From assembly GCA_028275365.1 (NCBI GenBank), contig JAPWUU010000005.1, positions 1-54,247 of the forward strand: a DNA stretch of 54,247 nucleotides. Reading direction: 5' to 3'. Source of the DNA: Candidatus Caldatribacterium sp. Its GTDB lineage: Bacteria; Atribacterota; Atribacteria; Atribacterales; Caldatribacteriaceae. The translations under genes and the position numbers were made by a program. Positions 26,481 through 34,820 of the stretch are shown in pieces. Below the pieces are notes generated by a model, which ran no database searches, was not told where the DNA came from, and was given only the letters and a program-made list of their open reading frames with translations. How positions within the stretch are numbered: position 1 is the stretch's first letter; the number at the start of each line of letters is the position of its first letter.

Positions 26481-27464
26481 GTGCGGAAGATTCTGGTTGC
26501 GCTGGTTCTTGTCACTCTTGTCGTGGGGATCCTGGTAGGTGGTGTGTTTGCCGAGGGGAAGAAGCCGAAAATTGCCTGGTGTCCCGCTATCAGTGACCCC
26601 TTCTACTACATGATCGGCAAAGGTATTGCGGACAAGTGCAAGGAACTCGGGCTTGAACTCTTCGTGGCCGAGTACCCGAAGGCCTGGGGTCCTGAGGTCC
26701 AGGTGCCGATTCTTGAGGCTGTGGCTGCACGAGGTGACATTGACGTCATTATCACCGGGCCTACCTCAAAGGATGCCCTTATTGCTCCGCTGAAGCGCAT
26801 CCACGACATGGGCATTGAAATCATCACCGTGGATACCTACATTGGTGACGGCGATTACTCAAAACCGAGCGAGTACTCCTTCCCTCTCACCTTTATCGGC
26901 ACCGACAACTTTCAGGGTGGGGTCGAGATTGCCCATCGCCTCGCCGAGATGATCGGGAAGAAGGGGAAGGTTTTCGTCGAAACCACGAACCCCGACGTCT
27001 CAAGCGTTGTCGAGCGGGTTGAGGGATTCAAGAAGGGAATGTCGGAGTACCCGGATATCGAAATCGTCGGCGTGGAGTACTGCCTTGACATTCAGGAAAA
27101 GGCACAGCAACAGGTTGCTGCTGCTCTCGCTGCCCATCCGGATATTGTGGGCATTTTCGGTACCAACCTCTACAGCGCACAGGGTGCGTATCAGGCAGTG
27201 GTGAACGCAGGACTTGCCGGGGTAGTGAAGATTGCCTCCTGGGATGCTACGGAGGACCTCATCAAAGCCCTGAGGGAAGGGAAGGTCGACCTTGTCCTTG
27301 CCCAGAAACCCTACGAAATCGGAACACTGGCCGTTGAGGCGGCATATCAGTACTTTGTCGAAGGGAAAGAAATCCCCAAGCGGATGGTTCCTGGGTTCTT
27401 CTTCTTCACCCGGGACAACGTGGACGATCCGGAAGCCCAGCAGTACATTTACCGGGCAGACTGA
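26481..27464 (+). CDS. Sugar ABC transporter substrate-binding protein, ribose (RbsB)-like
   Basis: Exported receptor of 327 residues in the Peripla_BP_4 class. GTG 26481 follows GAAGGGAGG; residues 1-24 are a signal peptide (ILVALVLVTLVVGILVGGVF, cut near FAEG), with no lipobox cysteine. Landmarks are GKGIADKCKELG, DVIITGPTSKDALIAPLKRI, GKVFVETTNPDVSSVVERVE and IVGIFGTNLYSAQGAYQAV. It is followed by two permeases and an ATPase, a complete importer. The bound sugar is unknown; no kinase or hydrolase gene accompanies it to hint at one. Confidence 0.9.
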   Translation: MRKILVALVLVTLVVGILVGGVFAEGKKPKIAWCPAISDPFYYMIGKGIADKCKELGLELFVAEYPKAWGPEVQVPILEAVAARGDIDVIITGPTSKDALIAPLKRIHDMGIEIITVDTYIGDGDYSKPSEYSFPLTFIGTDNFQGGVEIAHRLAEMIGKKGKVFVETTNPDVSSVVERVEGFKKGMSEYPDIEIVGVEYCLDIQEKAQQQVAAALAAHPDIVGIFGTNLYSAQGAYQAVVNAGLAGVVKIASWDATEDLIKALREGKVDLVLAQKPYEIGTLAVEAAYQYFVEGKEIPKRMVPGFFFFTRDNVDDPEAQQYIYRAD

Positions 27465-27465
27465 G

Positions 27466-27490
27466 GAAAGGGGGCTTTATGCCCCCTTTC
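27466..27490 (+). other. Intercistronic hairpin after the binding-protein gene
   Basis: Perfect 10-base stem GAAAGGGGGC / GCCCCCTTTC (27466-27475 and 27481-27490) with loop TTTAT, starting 2 bases after the stop codon. No T-run follows, so partial termination or 3'-end protection that favours the binding protein over the permeases is the likely effect. Confidence 0.65.
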
Positions 27491-27503
27491 CCCGATCCTG
27501 AGG

Positions 27504-28571
27504 ATGGCAGGTACGATGTCTCGCACACAGGTTATCGCAAGGGTTGGTCGGAACTGGGTGATTCTTTTCCTCTTCCTTCTCTGCGTCATTTTCAGCTTCA
27601 CCGGGCGAGGCTTTCTCTCGCTGAAGACCCTGAATAACATCCTTCTGACCTCCTCTCCAGCGCTCCTTCTTGCCGCCGGGGAGACCTTCGTCATCATCAC
27701 GGGAGGTATTGACCTCTCCGTGGGGTTTGTCCGGGGGCTCATTTCGGTGATTTCGGCCATCGTCATCCGGGACCTCTATGCCCTGGGGTATTCACCGTAT
27801 TTTGCCATTTTCTGCGGCATCGTTGTGGGAGTGCTTTTGGGGTTCTTGCCGGGTCTTGTGAACGGGATACTGGTAGCCAGGTTTCGGGTTCCTCCCTTTA
27901 TTGCCACCCTGGGCATGTACGGCATTGCCAACGGCCTTGCGCTGCGGTATTCAAAGGGATTCCCCATTACCTTTCTCCCCGACGAGGTGGGAGAGATTGG
28001 CAACGGCTTTTTCTTCTATCTCCTTCCTGGCCGTCTCTTTACAGTATTCGAAAAGCCTCTGGGTCTTACCGAAGCCGAGGCTCGAAACCTCGTGGGTATT
28101 GTCCCCTACGCCACGGTCATCGCCTTTGCGCTCCTTTTCGTCTTTGGGTTCGTGCTCTCAAAGACCCAGTTCGGGCAGCACATCTACGCTATCGGGGGGA
28201 ATATCGATGCTGCCCGGAGAGCTGGAATCCCTGTGGAGAAGCACCTCATCCGGGTGTACGTCATCTCATCGCTTTTTGCTGCTTTTTCTGGTGTTCTTTC
28301 CACGCTTATTTTTTCCATCGGGACCCACACGCAGTTTGCCGCAAGCCTTGAGCTTTTCGCCATTGCTGCTGTGGTGATTGGTGGGGCGAGCCTCATGGGG
28401 GGCAAAGGGAACATTTTGGGAACGGCCCTGGGGGTTTTTGTGCTCAGCGTGCTTGAAGTGGGGTTTCTGATGAGCGGCATCCTTCCCTTTTACCGGTACA
28501 TTGCCGTGGGAGCGATTCTGGTTTTCGCTGTGGTCATCGACCAGCTGTTCCCGGAAATTGTCTATGATTGA
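27504..28571 (+). CDS. Sugar ABC transporter permease, RbsC-like, first subunit
   Basis: Inner-membrane permease of 355 residues. Family landmarks are LLLAAGETFVIITGGIDLSV, LPGLVNGILVARFRVPPFIA, FGQHIYAIGGNIDAARRAGI and FAIAAVVIGGASLMGGKGN. ATG 27504 has only a weak ribosome site (CCTGAGG); ATG 27516 in the same frame is possible. Two long tracts (27666-27731 and 28163-28252) are base-for-base identical to the next gene, while the rest has diverged. The two permeases probably form a heterodimer. Confidence 0.92.
   Translation: MAGTMSRTQVIARVGRNWVILFLFLLCVIFSFTGRGFLSLKTLNNILLTSSPALLLAAGETFVIITGGIDLSVGFVRGLISVISAIVIRDLYALGYSPYFAIFCGIVVGVLLGFLPGLVNGILVARFRVPPFIATLGMYGIANGLALRYSKGFPITFLPDEVGEIGNGFFFYLLPGRLFTVFEKPLGLTEAEARNLVGIVPYATVIAFALLFVFGFVLSKTQFGQHIYAIGGNIDAARRAGIPVEKHLIRVYVISSLFAAFSGVLSTLIFSIGTHTQFAASLELFAIAAVVIGGASLMGGKGNILGTALGVFVLSVLEVGFLMSGILPFYRYIAVGAILVFAVVIDQLFPEIVYD
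27666..27731 (+). repeat. 66-base perfect repeat, copy 1 (partner 28746-28811)
   Basis: Identical to 28746-28811 at all 66 positions, third codon positions included, at an offset of exactly 1080 bases. It encodes the conserved AAGETFVIITGGIDLSVGFV segment. Sharp edges against divergent flanks suggest gene conversion between the tandem permease genes. Confidence 0.85.
28163..28252 (+). repeat. 90-base perfect repeat, copy 1 (partner 29243-29332)
   Basis: Identical to 29243-29332 at all 90 positions, again at the 1080-base offset. It encodes the FGQHIYAIGGNIDAARRAGI and PVEKHLI segment, a cytoplasmic loop expected to contact the ATPase. Confidence 0.85.
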
Positions 28572-28580
28572 GGGGAAGCC

Positions 28581-29654
28581 ATGGAACGTGTTATGGGAGG
28601 GCAGAAAGAGTGGTTGTATCGCCTGGGAAGAGCCTGGGTGGCCTTTTTTCTCCTCGGTGAGATTGTAGTGTTCAGTATCATTGGTACCGGGTTTTTCAGT
28701 GCCAGGAACTTCCAGAACATCCTGGTTGCGGCAACAACCATTCTGCTTCTTGCCGCCGGGGAGACCTTCGTCATCATCACGGGAGGTATTGACCTCTCCG
28801 TGGGGTTTGTCATGGGTCTGGCCTGTGTGGTCAGCGCCAAAATTATGGTCATGCTTCAGGCAGCTTCAGTCTCGCAGGGCCTGTCGATTCTTCTTGGGTG
28901 CGCTAGTGCCCTGCTCTTTGGGCTTCTGCCAGGTCTTGTCAACGGTGCCCTGGTGGCGAAACTTCGGGTTCCTCCCTTCATCGCCACCTTTGGCATGTAC
29001 GGTGTTGCCTATGGTCTTTCCGAGATTCTCTGCAATAATGTCCCGATTTCTGGGCTTCCACCCCTTGTGGGCTTCATCGGAAACGGGTACCTCCTCTACT
29101 ACCTTCCGGGAAAGGCGTTGACCTTCTTTAGTCCGCCTCAGGGAATTGGTCGAGCTGACATTCGGGCCATGATTCCTCTCTTCCCCAACGTGTTCGTTTT
29201 TTCCATTATTGCTGTGGCTATTTTTGGCTTTATCCTTGCCAGGACCCAGTTCGGGCAGCACATCTACGCTATCGGGGGGAATATCGATGCTGCCCGGAGA
29301 GCTGGAATCCCTGTGGAGAAGCACCTCATCCGAGTGTATATGATTTCCTCGTTCTTTGCCGCAATGGGTGGAGTGATGTATACTCTTCGGTTTGTGACCG
29401 GGCGGGCTGATGCCGGAGCGGCGCGAATGCTCGATTCTGTTGTGGCTGTGGTCATCGGTGGGGCAAGCCTCTATGGAGGAACGGGGAGTATGGTGGGGTC
29501 CATTATCGGTACCTTGATTATTGCTATGCTAGAGACCGGCATGGTCAACCTGGGTCTTCCCACGTACAACAAGTACGTCTATGTGGGAATCATTCTGGTG
29601 CTTGCGGTGCTCGTTGACCAGTTCTTCCCGGAGTTTGTGAGAAAAGGGGAATAG
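28581..29654 (+). CDS. Sugar ABC transporter permease, RbsC-like, second subunit
   Basis: Inner-membrane permease of 357 residues, paralogous to the gene just upstream. It shows the same LLLAAGETFVIITGGIDLSV and FGQHIYAIGGNIDAARRAGI segments, plus its own GRADIRAMIPLFPNVFVFSI and SVVAVVIGGASLYGGTGS. ATG 28581 follows GAGGGGAAGCC. The 9-base gap to the previous gene and 4-base gap to the ATPase gene show a tight operon. Confidence 0.92.
   Translation: MERVMGGQKEWLYRLGRAWVAFFLLGEIVVFSIIGTGFFSARNFQNILVAATTILLLAAGETFVIITGGIDLSVGFVMGLACVVSAKIMVMLQAASVSQGLSILLGCASALLFGLLPGLVNGALVAKLRVPPFIATFGMYGVAYGLSEILCNNVPISGLPPLVGFIGNGYLLYYLPGKALTFFSPPQGIGRADIRAMIPLFPNVFVFSIIAVAIFGFILARTQFGQHIYAIGGNIDAARRAGIPVEKHLIRVYMISSFFAAMGGVMYTLRFVTGRADAGAARMLDSVVAVVIGGASLYGGTGSMVGSIIGTLIIAMLETGMVNLGLPTYNKYVYVGIILVLAVLVDQFFPEFVRKGE
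28746..28811 (+). repeat. 66-base perfect repeat, copy 2 (partner 27666-27731)
   Basis: Second copy of the identical tract in the tandem permease genes. The base before and the base after differ between copies, so the edges are sharp. Confidence 0.85.
29243..29332 (+). repeat. 90-base perfect repeat, copy 2 (partner 28163-28252)
   Basis: Second copy of the 90-base identical tract. Beyond it the codons for the same amino acids differ (CGGGTGTAC versus CGAGTGTAT), which shows how far the genes have drifted outside the tract. Confidence 0.85.
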
Positions 29655-29658
29655 GGAG

Positions 29659-30435
29659 ATGGAAGGAGAACGAAGACCACTCCTTGAGGTGCGGAACATC
29701 GTCAAGCGTTTTGGTGGCCTCGTGGCGGTCAACCGGGTCAGTATGGAGGTGTATCCCGGAGAGGTGGTAGGACTTCTGGGGGACAACGGTGCAGGAAAGT
29801 CAACCCTTATCAAGGTCATTTCCGGGGTGTACCGTCCGGATGAAGGGCAGATTTTCTTTGAGGGAAGAGAAGTACGCATCACCAGCCCCATGGATGCAAT
29901 TCGCCTGGGGATTGAGACCATCTACCAGGACCTGGCGCTTGCAGAGAATCTCAACGTGTACTCGAATATCTTTCTGGGTCGTGAGAAACTCAAAAAGCTC
30001 TTCAACCTCATCCCGGTTCTCGATCATGAGTACATGATGCAGGAATCGAAGAAGGTCCTCGACCGCCTGGGGATAGAAATCCCCTCGCTGCGGAACAAAA
30101 TTAAGACCCTTTCTGGTGGGCAGCGCCAGTCGGTGGCGATTTCCCGTTCCATCTACTGGAATGCCAAGCTCCTCATCATGGATGAGCCGACTGCGGCTTT
30201 GGGAGTCACGGAACAACGAAAGGTCCTGAATCTCGTGAAGACCCTGAGTGCCCAGGGTGTCGCCATCATCATTATCAGCCATCAGCTCTACGACGTTTTC
30301 CAGGTTGCGCACCGTCTTGTAGTGCTCCGGCGAGGGGAAAAGGTCGGCGAGCGCCTCACCCATGAGACGAATCCTGATGAAATCGTCAGCCTCATAGTGG
30401 GAGCGGAACTTGTGGAGGGAGGTCAAAGAGGCTGA
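29659..30435 (+). CDS. Sugar ABC transporter ATP-binding protein, single-domain type
   Basis: ATPase of 258 residues: Walker A GDNGAGKSTL (about 42-51), Q-loop ETIYQDLALAENLNVY, signature LSGGQRQSVAIS, Walker B LLIMDEPTAALGV and the switch His in IIIISHQL. Many ribose-type importers use a double-length RbsA; this gene encodes one domain, as in FrcA-type systems, so a homodimer is expected. It ends the operon just before a convergent terminator. Confidence 0.93.
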   Translation: MEGERRPLLEVRNIVKRFGGLVAVNRVSMEVYPGEVVGLLGDNGAGKSTLIKVISGVYRPDEGQIFFEGREVRITSPMDAIRLGIETIYQDLALAENLNVYSNIFLGREKLKKLFNLIPVLDHEYMMQESKKVLDRLGIEIPSLRNKIKTLSGGQRQSVAISRSIYWNAKLLIMDEPTAALGVTEQRKVLNLVKTLSAQGVAIIIISHQLYDVFQVAHRLVVLRRGEKVGERLTHETNPDEIVSLIVGAELVEGGQRG

Positions 30436-30438
30436 AAA

Positions 30439-30456
30439 GGGCGGCAGTGGCCGCCC
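30439..30456 (-). terminator. Terminator between the convergent importer and rubredoxin genes
   Basis: GGGCGGC (30439-30445), loop AGTG and GCCGCCC (30450-30456). Read on the minus strand the stem is followed by TTTTC, a good intrinsic terminator for the rubredoxin message. The same stem may also stop the plus-strand importer transcript, though no T-run follows on that side. Confidence 0.7.
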
Positions 30457-30464
30457 CTCCTGCG

Positions 30465-30623
30465 TCACTCTTTCTCAAACTGGTCCTTGCTTGCTCCACA
30501 CACCGGGCACACCCAGTCGGGTGGCAGGGCCTCAAAGGGTGTCCCCGGTTCAATCCCTGCGTCCGGGTCCCCCTTGGCCGGGTCGTACACGTATCCACAG
30601 ATGCGGCAAATGTAGCGGTCCAT
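30465..30623 (-). CDS. Rubredoxin
   Basis: A 52-residue iron protein for single-electron transfer. The two metal knuckles are [10 protein letters not shown] near the start and [12 protein letters not shown] near the end, giving all four cysteine ligands (6, 9, 39, 42). The [20 protein letters not shown] stretch between them, followed by PPDW, is typical of the family, as is the total length. ATG 30623 follows GGGGGGAG. It is the last gene of the minus-strand block. Rubredoxins commonly serve oxygen and superoxide defence in anaerobes; the partner here is not encoded nearby. Confidence 0.96.
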   Translation of the reverse strand: MDRYICRICGYVYDPAKGDPDAGIEPGTPFEALPPDWVCPVCGASKDQFEKE

Positions 30624-30683
30624 CGTTCTCCCCCCTTTACGGGTTTTTCTTTCCTAACCAGGGAAACGCACCGAAATTCCTCT

Positions 30684-31433
30684 TCACCCGAAAACCGTAT
30701 CAAGGCCCATCATGACGACAAAGCCCACAAGGAGGGCATACGTGGCGTAGCGGGCCGAAGGACCGTGATGGGTCTCGGGGATGATTTCATCCCCAATCAC
30801 AAAGAGCATCGCCCCTGCGGCGAGGGCAAGGCCAAAGGGTAGGAAGGCGTACATCATCGAAATGAGGCCCACACCCAGTATCCCTCCCAGAGGCTCCACG
30901 AGTCCGGTGAGAAGGGCATAAAGGAAGGACTTTTCTCGGCTGTATCCTGCGCCAAGGAGGGACACCGCCACCGCAAGGCCTTCGGGGATGTTCTGGAGCC
31001 CGATGGCTACGGCCACCGTGATGCCGTCGGCGATGTTTTTACTCCCAAAGCTCACCCCTACAGCGAGGCCCTCAGGGAAGTTGTGCAGCGTGATGGCGAG
31101 AACAAAAAGCCAGATTTTCCGAAGTTTCGATGCCGGGCCCTCCTTTCCTTTTTCAAAGTGTTCGTGGGGGACAATGCGGTCAAGAAGGTCTAAAAGTGCG
31201 GCTCCGGCAAGCACCCCTGCAACGGTCACCCACGTCCCACCCTGCTCGATGGCGGGAACAAGGAGGCTGAAGGCGGTGGCAGCAAGCATGACCCCGGCGG
31301 CAAAGCCGAGGAGTTCGTCCTTCAAGCGGTGGGAGAAGGCATGGAGCGAAGAAAAGAGAACAGGTATAGCTCCGAGAGCCGTTGCAAGGCCCGCCAGAGT
31401 GCTTGCTGCTATTCCCCAAAAGAGGTGGTTCAT
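30684..31433 (-). CDS. ZIP-family metal transporter (ZupT-like)
   Basis: Inner-membrane divalent metal transporter of 249 residues with about eight membrane segments. The two signature metal-site helices are LHNFPEGLAVGVSFG and LQNIPEGLAVAVSLL. The early GFAAGVMLAATAFSLLVPAI segment and the histidine-containing loop IVPHEHFEKGKEG fit the ZupT/GufA branch. Zinc or ferrous iron are the usual substrates. It lies between the flippase-like gene and rubredoxin on the same strand; iron supply for rubredoxin is a possible link but only inferred. Confidence 0.92.
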   Translation of the reverse strand: MNHLFWGIAASTLAGLATALGAIPVLFSSLHAFSHRLKDELLGFAAGVMLAATAFSLLVPAIEQGGTWVTVAGVLAGAALLDLLDRIVPHEHFEKGKEGPASKLRKIWLFVLAITLHNFPEGLAVGVSFGSKNIADGITVAVAIGLQNIPEGLAVAVSLLGAGYSREKSFLYALLTGLVEPLGGILGVGLISMMYAFLPFGLALAAGAMLFVIGDEIIPETHHGPSARYATYALLVGFVVMMGLDTVFG

Positions 31434-31472
31434 GGCCCAATTTTGCCAGAAAAATTCGAGGATGGCAAGGGT

Positions 31473-32495
31473 TCAGCGGGCCAAGGTTCGGAAAAAGGCA
31501 ACGCTTCCGGCACTTAAAGCTCCGTAATAGGTGAGGAGGCGCCAAAAGAACACAAGAAGACTCACCTTTCCGCCCCCAAGGAAAGGCTTAAAGAGCGAGG
31601 CAAAGGAGAGCTCAGCCACGCCACTTGCTCCAGGAACCGGGGTGAAACGGAGGGCGAAGAAGAGGGGAACCTGGAGGTGAATGGCTGAGAACCAGGAAAG
31701 ACGGGTTTCAGAAAGGGCGAGGAGAATGAAGTAGGTCGTACCGAAGAGGCAGAGGAAATGCAGGCAGTACATGGAGATGTTCCATCCAAGGTAGTGGGGG
31801 TTGCGGAGGAAAATGAGGAGTTTTTCCCGGAGGTCGAGGAGGAAGTTGCTGACGAGGGTGGGGATTTCCTGTCCGGTGGGGGCAAGGCGAGGAAAACGAG
31901 AGGCCAGAAAGGTACCAACTTTGCCAGAGAGCGCCACAAGAGGCGCGGGGAACCTGAGAAAGGCTGCCAGAATACCGATGAGGACAGCGTACAGCCCGAG
32001 GAGGTACGAGGTGACCTGGAAAATCCGGGAGGGAATGGGCTCTTTCTGGAGGAAAGAGAAAAGAAGGAAGAGAACCACGAGGCTCAGCGAGTACAGCGCT
32101 CCTCCCACGAGAGTCAGCGAGGTTGCCTCCCCAAGGGAAAGTCCGGATTTTGTGAGGACATAGATTTCAGCGACATTCCCCCCTGTATTGGCAGGGGTGA
32201 TACCGCTTAGGAAGTACCCAGAGAGAACCACAGTGAGGCTATCCCGGAAGCGGATGCGCTTTTTCCAGATACGGGCCGACACCATGACCCGCAAAGCGTC
32301 GCAGGACCATCCGAGGATAAGGAGGAGCACACCCAAAAGGAGGTACTGGGGAGCAGGAACAGCAAAGACCACCCGTCCTTCCCGACGGAAAAGGGAAAGC
32401 ACAATGAGCACCAGGGCCCCAGCACTCCCACCCACTCCCACGAGGAACTGCCTGAGAATCTTTCGGGGATTGAGGGCGTGTTCGATTCCGCGCAC
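31473..32495 (-). CDS. Flippase-like integral membrane protein (UPF0104/LPG synthetase transmembrane family)
   Basis: About 340 residues with roughly eight hydrophobic segments. The hallmark GYFLSGITPANTGGNVAEIY region is the conserved motif of the UPF0104 / lysylphosphatidylglycerol synthetase membrane domain, with a second hallmark FTPVPGASGVAELSF near the C-terminus. No catalytic aminoacyl-transferase domain is attached, so it is not an MprF synthase; members of this group are thought to move or modify lipid-linked molecules. GTG 32495 lies only about 7 bases from the -10 box, so either the message is leaderless or translation begins further downstream. Neighbouring glycosyltransferase genes suggest a role with a lipid-linked glycan. 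Confidence 0.82.
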   Translation of the reverse strand: MRGIEHALNPRKILRQFLVGVGGSAGALVLIVLSLFRREGRVVFAVPAPQYLLLGVLLLILGWSCDALRVMVSARIWKKRIRFRDSLTVVLSGYFLSGITPANTGGNVAEIYVLTKSGLSLGEATSLTLVGGALYSLSLVVLFLLFSFLQKEPIPSRIFQVTSYLLGLYAVLIGILAAFLRFPAPLVALSGKVGTFLASRFPRLAPTGQEIPTLVSNFLLDLREKLLIFLRNPHYLGWNISMYCLHFLCLFGTTYFILLALSETRLSWFSAIHLQVPLFFALRFTPVPGASGVAELSFASLFKPFLGGGKVSLLVFFWRLLTYYGALSAGSVAFFRTLAR

Positions 32496-32501
32496 AACCC
32501 C

Positions 32502-32530
32502 ATTATGACAGAAGTCTTGAGGTTCGGCAA
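32502..32530 (-). promoter_or_regulatory. Internal promoter before the flippase-like gene
   Basis: On the minus strand TTGCCG (32530-32525), a 17-base spacer and CATAAT (32507-32502). It lies in the short gap after the six-hairpin gene, and would let the flippase-ZIP-rubredoxin part be made separately from the glycosyltransferase part. Transcription would begin within a base or two of the GTG at 32495. Confidence 0.5.
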
Positions 32531-32533
32531 GGC

Positions 32534-33616
32534 TCAGGGAGCTTTTACCCTGAGGAGTCCTGTTTTGTAGGCAAAAAGCAAGCTCAAAAGGCAGGCAATG
32601 GTGCTCTCGGCTCCCCGGTTCTCGTTGAGTCCGGAGGGCGTGAGCCCGTCAGCGCAGGAACCCGTCGCTTCGTCGTAGAGGCTCACGCGGTGGACGTTTC
32701 TTCCGAGAAACCATTCTAACGACAACAGAGCCCGTCTTCGATTCCTCTCCCGGTCATAGAATTTCGAGGCCCTGAGGGAGGTAACGAGCATCCAGAAGGC
32801 TTCGATGGGCTGCTGGTCGAAAAGTGCCCGTCTCCCTCCCTTCCGGTACCACCCTCTGTTCCCGATGGGGACGAACATGCCGTCCACAAAAACCTGAGAA
32901 GAAAGGAATTCAAAGCTTTCTCTGGCTGCCTTGAGAAACCTCTGGTCTTCGGTGAGTTCATAGGCGGTGAAAAGGGCCAGAGGGAGCAGGGCATTGCCCC
33001 AGGTGAGGGCTTCATCGAACCACCTCCACAGGGGCTCGGAATGCTCCCTGTAGCGTCTGAGGACCTTTTCCCCAAAAATCGAGGCGCATTCGGTAATGGA
33101 GAGTTCCACCCCTGGGATTGCCCCTTCCGGAGCAAGTTCACGCAGACCCTCCAGGAGAAAGCCCATCGGGCGAGGATGGTGCAGGGAGAAGAGGTGAGGG
33201 GTAAGTCTCTCAAGCATTCTCCGGGCAGGCTCTCTGAGTTCCCGGGGAAAGCAACGGGAAGCAGACAGAGCTGAAAGCGCCCAGAAGGCCCTTCCCTGGC
33301 AGTCCTCGGAACCCACCTCATCGAGGGGTTTGCAGTCGATGGCAAAGAGATTGTGGAAGAGCCCATCGGGTCTTTGGGCCCACTGGAGGAAGGACAGGTA
33401 CCTTCTTGCAAGTTGCAGTACCCAGGGGTTGCCGAAGAGCTCAAAGTGACGAATGGTCACAAGGAGGGCTCGAGCCACGTCATCTGTGGTGTACCCGTGG
33501 CGGAGGTCGGGAACACTGAAAACGGCGTGCTGGTAGATGCCAAAGTGGTCAGTGAGCGCCGCGAGGTAGTCAAGGCGAAGAGCGAGGGTCTTTTTCCGTG
33601 TCCTCAGGGAGAGCAT
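32534..33616 (-). CDS. Six-hairpin glycosidase-like protein
   Basis: About 360 residues, mostly helical, of the (alpha/alpha)6-barrel type. Recognisable pieces are FSVPDLRHGYTTDDVARALL near the N-terminus, FLQWAQRPDGLFHNLF, the acidic DEVGSEDCQGRAFWAL, EALTWGNALLPLALF and FDQQPIEAFWMLVTS. Proteins of this type are often encoded beside or fused to GT4 glycosyltransferases, and that holds here: the glycosyltransferase gene ends 6 bases upstream. No signal peptide, so cytoplasmic. Whether it cleaves, trims or phosphorolyses a glycan cannot be said from the sequence. Confidence 0.7.
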   Translation of the reverse strand: MLSLRTRKKTLALRLDYLAALTDHFGIYQHAVFSVPDLRHGYTTDDVARALLVTIRHFELFGNPWVLQLARRYLSFLQWAQRPDGLFHNLFAIDCKPLDEVGSEDCQGRAFWALSALSASRCFPRELREPARRMLERLTPHLFSLHHPRPMGFLLEGLRELAPEGAIPGVELSITECASIFGEKVLRRYREHSEPLWRWFDEALTWGNALLPLALFTAYELTEDQRFLKAARESFEFLSSQVFVDGMFVPIGNRGWYRKGGRRALFDQQPIEAFWMLVTSLRASKFYDRERNRRRALLSLEWFLGRNVHRVSLYDEATGSCADGLTPSGLNENRGAESTIACLLSLLFAYKTGLLRVKAP

Positions 33617-33622
33617 GGTCCT

Positions 33623-34798
33623 TCACTCCTTCGAGAACGCGGTACGGGCATGGCAGAGAATACGTTCGAAGAGTTTCGCGTATTCTTGACCCACACGGTC
33701 CCACGAGTAAGCTATCCCAGTGTTTTTCGCCCGGGCTTCAATGACGTGCATTCTCTCGGGATGTTCGAGGAGTTCCAGAAGTGCTTCCTGGATGGCTGTG
33801 GCATTCCGGAAGGGAACAAGGATACCCGTGCCGTTTTGGAGTGCTTCCCGGGCGGAGAGGTAGGGTGTGGAGATGACGATTTTTCCAAAGCGGAGGGCAT
33901 AGGTGAGGGTCCCGCTTGTGACCTGCTCGGGATTGAGGTAGGGTGTGAGGTAAATGTCTGTTGCGGCAAGGTACTGGACGAGTTCTTCCTGAGAGAGGTA
34001 ACGGTTCACGAAGTGCACGTGGTCTTCAAGACCGAGTCTGCGAACTTTCTCTTCAAGAAAGACCCGGTAGGATTCTCCCCGTTTTTCTCGCTCTTTGGGA
34101 TGGGTTTCTCCAAGGATGAGGTAAAGGACGTTGGGGAAACGGCGAACGACACCGGACAGGGCCTCAATAGCGTATTCGATGCCCTTCCCCGGACTGAGGA
34201 GACCAAAGGTGGAGAGAACAGTTCTCCCCGAAAGCCCAAGGAGACTCTTTGCCCTGTCTTTGTCTTCGGGGACGTGATGAGGTGCTCCGTGGGGGATGTA
34301 GGAAATTTTGTGCGGTGGGAGACCGTATACCCGTTCAAGGATGGGGATGGCCAGACGGTTCATGCAAACGAAGGCTTCGACGTAGCAGGACATTTCCCGG
34401 ATAATGGCAAGTTTCCCAGGGTCCGGGTGCGAGAGGACAGTGTGGAGGGTCACGACAGAGTGCTTTTTCAGATGCTTCAGAAAGGTGAGCACGAACTCTC
34501 CGTTTTCTCCACCGAAGATACCGAATTCGTGCTGGATGCTCACCACATCGGCAACGTTGCTGGCCATCTTTGCCGCCTTGATGTAGTCGAGTTCATGGTC
34601 TCTCCGCACCACAAAGAGCACCTCAGGAGGTCGCGTTGAAGTCTTTTCCCCTCCCTGTTCAATGGCGATGACTGCGGGCTGTGTGAGATTCCAGGAAGCA
34701 ACGGCAGAAGCAAGGTCCTGGGTGAAGGTGGCCAGGCCGCATTCTGTTGGGGGATATGTTGAAAAATACAGGACCCTCTGATTGCAAGGGGTGGACAT
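33623..34798 (-). CDS. Glycosyltransferase family 4 protein
   Basis: About 391 residues with two Rossmann-like halves (GT-B fold). The N-terminal half opens with VLYFSTYPPTECGLATFTQD, whose glycine-rich loop faces the acceptor, followed by VVSIQHEFGIFGGENG. The C-terminal half has FGLLSPGKGIEYAIEAL and the nucleotide-sugar region DIYLTPYLNPEQVTSGTLTY, with the glutamate at the family's conserved donor position. ATG 34798 follows GGAGGTGAG; the frame upstream has no similarity and crosses the cupin gene. Donor and acceptor are unknown. A mannosyl or glucosyl donor would fit the sugar-phosphate cupin next door. Confidence 0.9.
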   Translation of the reverse strand: MSTPCNQRVLYFSTYPPTECGLATFTQDLASAVASWNLTQPAVIAIEQGGEKTSTRPPEVLFVVRRDHELDYIKAAKMASNVADVVSIQHEFGIFGGENGEFVLTFLKHLKKHSVVTLHTVLSHPDPGKLAIIREMSCYVEAFVCMNRLAIPILERVYGLPPHKISYIPHGAPHHVPEDKDRAKSLLGLSGRTVLSTFGLLSPGKGIEYAIEALSGVVRRFPNVLYLILGETHPKEREKRGESYRVFLEEKVRRLGLEDHVHFVNRYLSQEELVQYLAATDIYLTPYLNPEQVTSGTLTYALRFGKIVISTPYLSAREALQNGTGILVPFRNATAIQEALLELLEHPERMHVIEARAKNTGIAYSWDRVGQEYAKLFERILCHARTAFSKE

Positions 34799-34820
34799 TG
34801 TTCTCACCTCCCGTGAGTTT

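Noticed and set aside
33353-34639. 428-codon open frame on the plus strand opposite the glycosyltransferase and six-hairpin genes
   Set aside because: Antisense shadow across two well-supported genes, no start signal and no recognisable domain.
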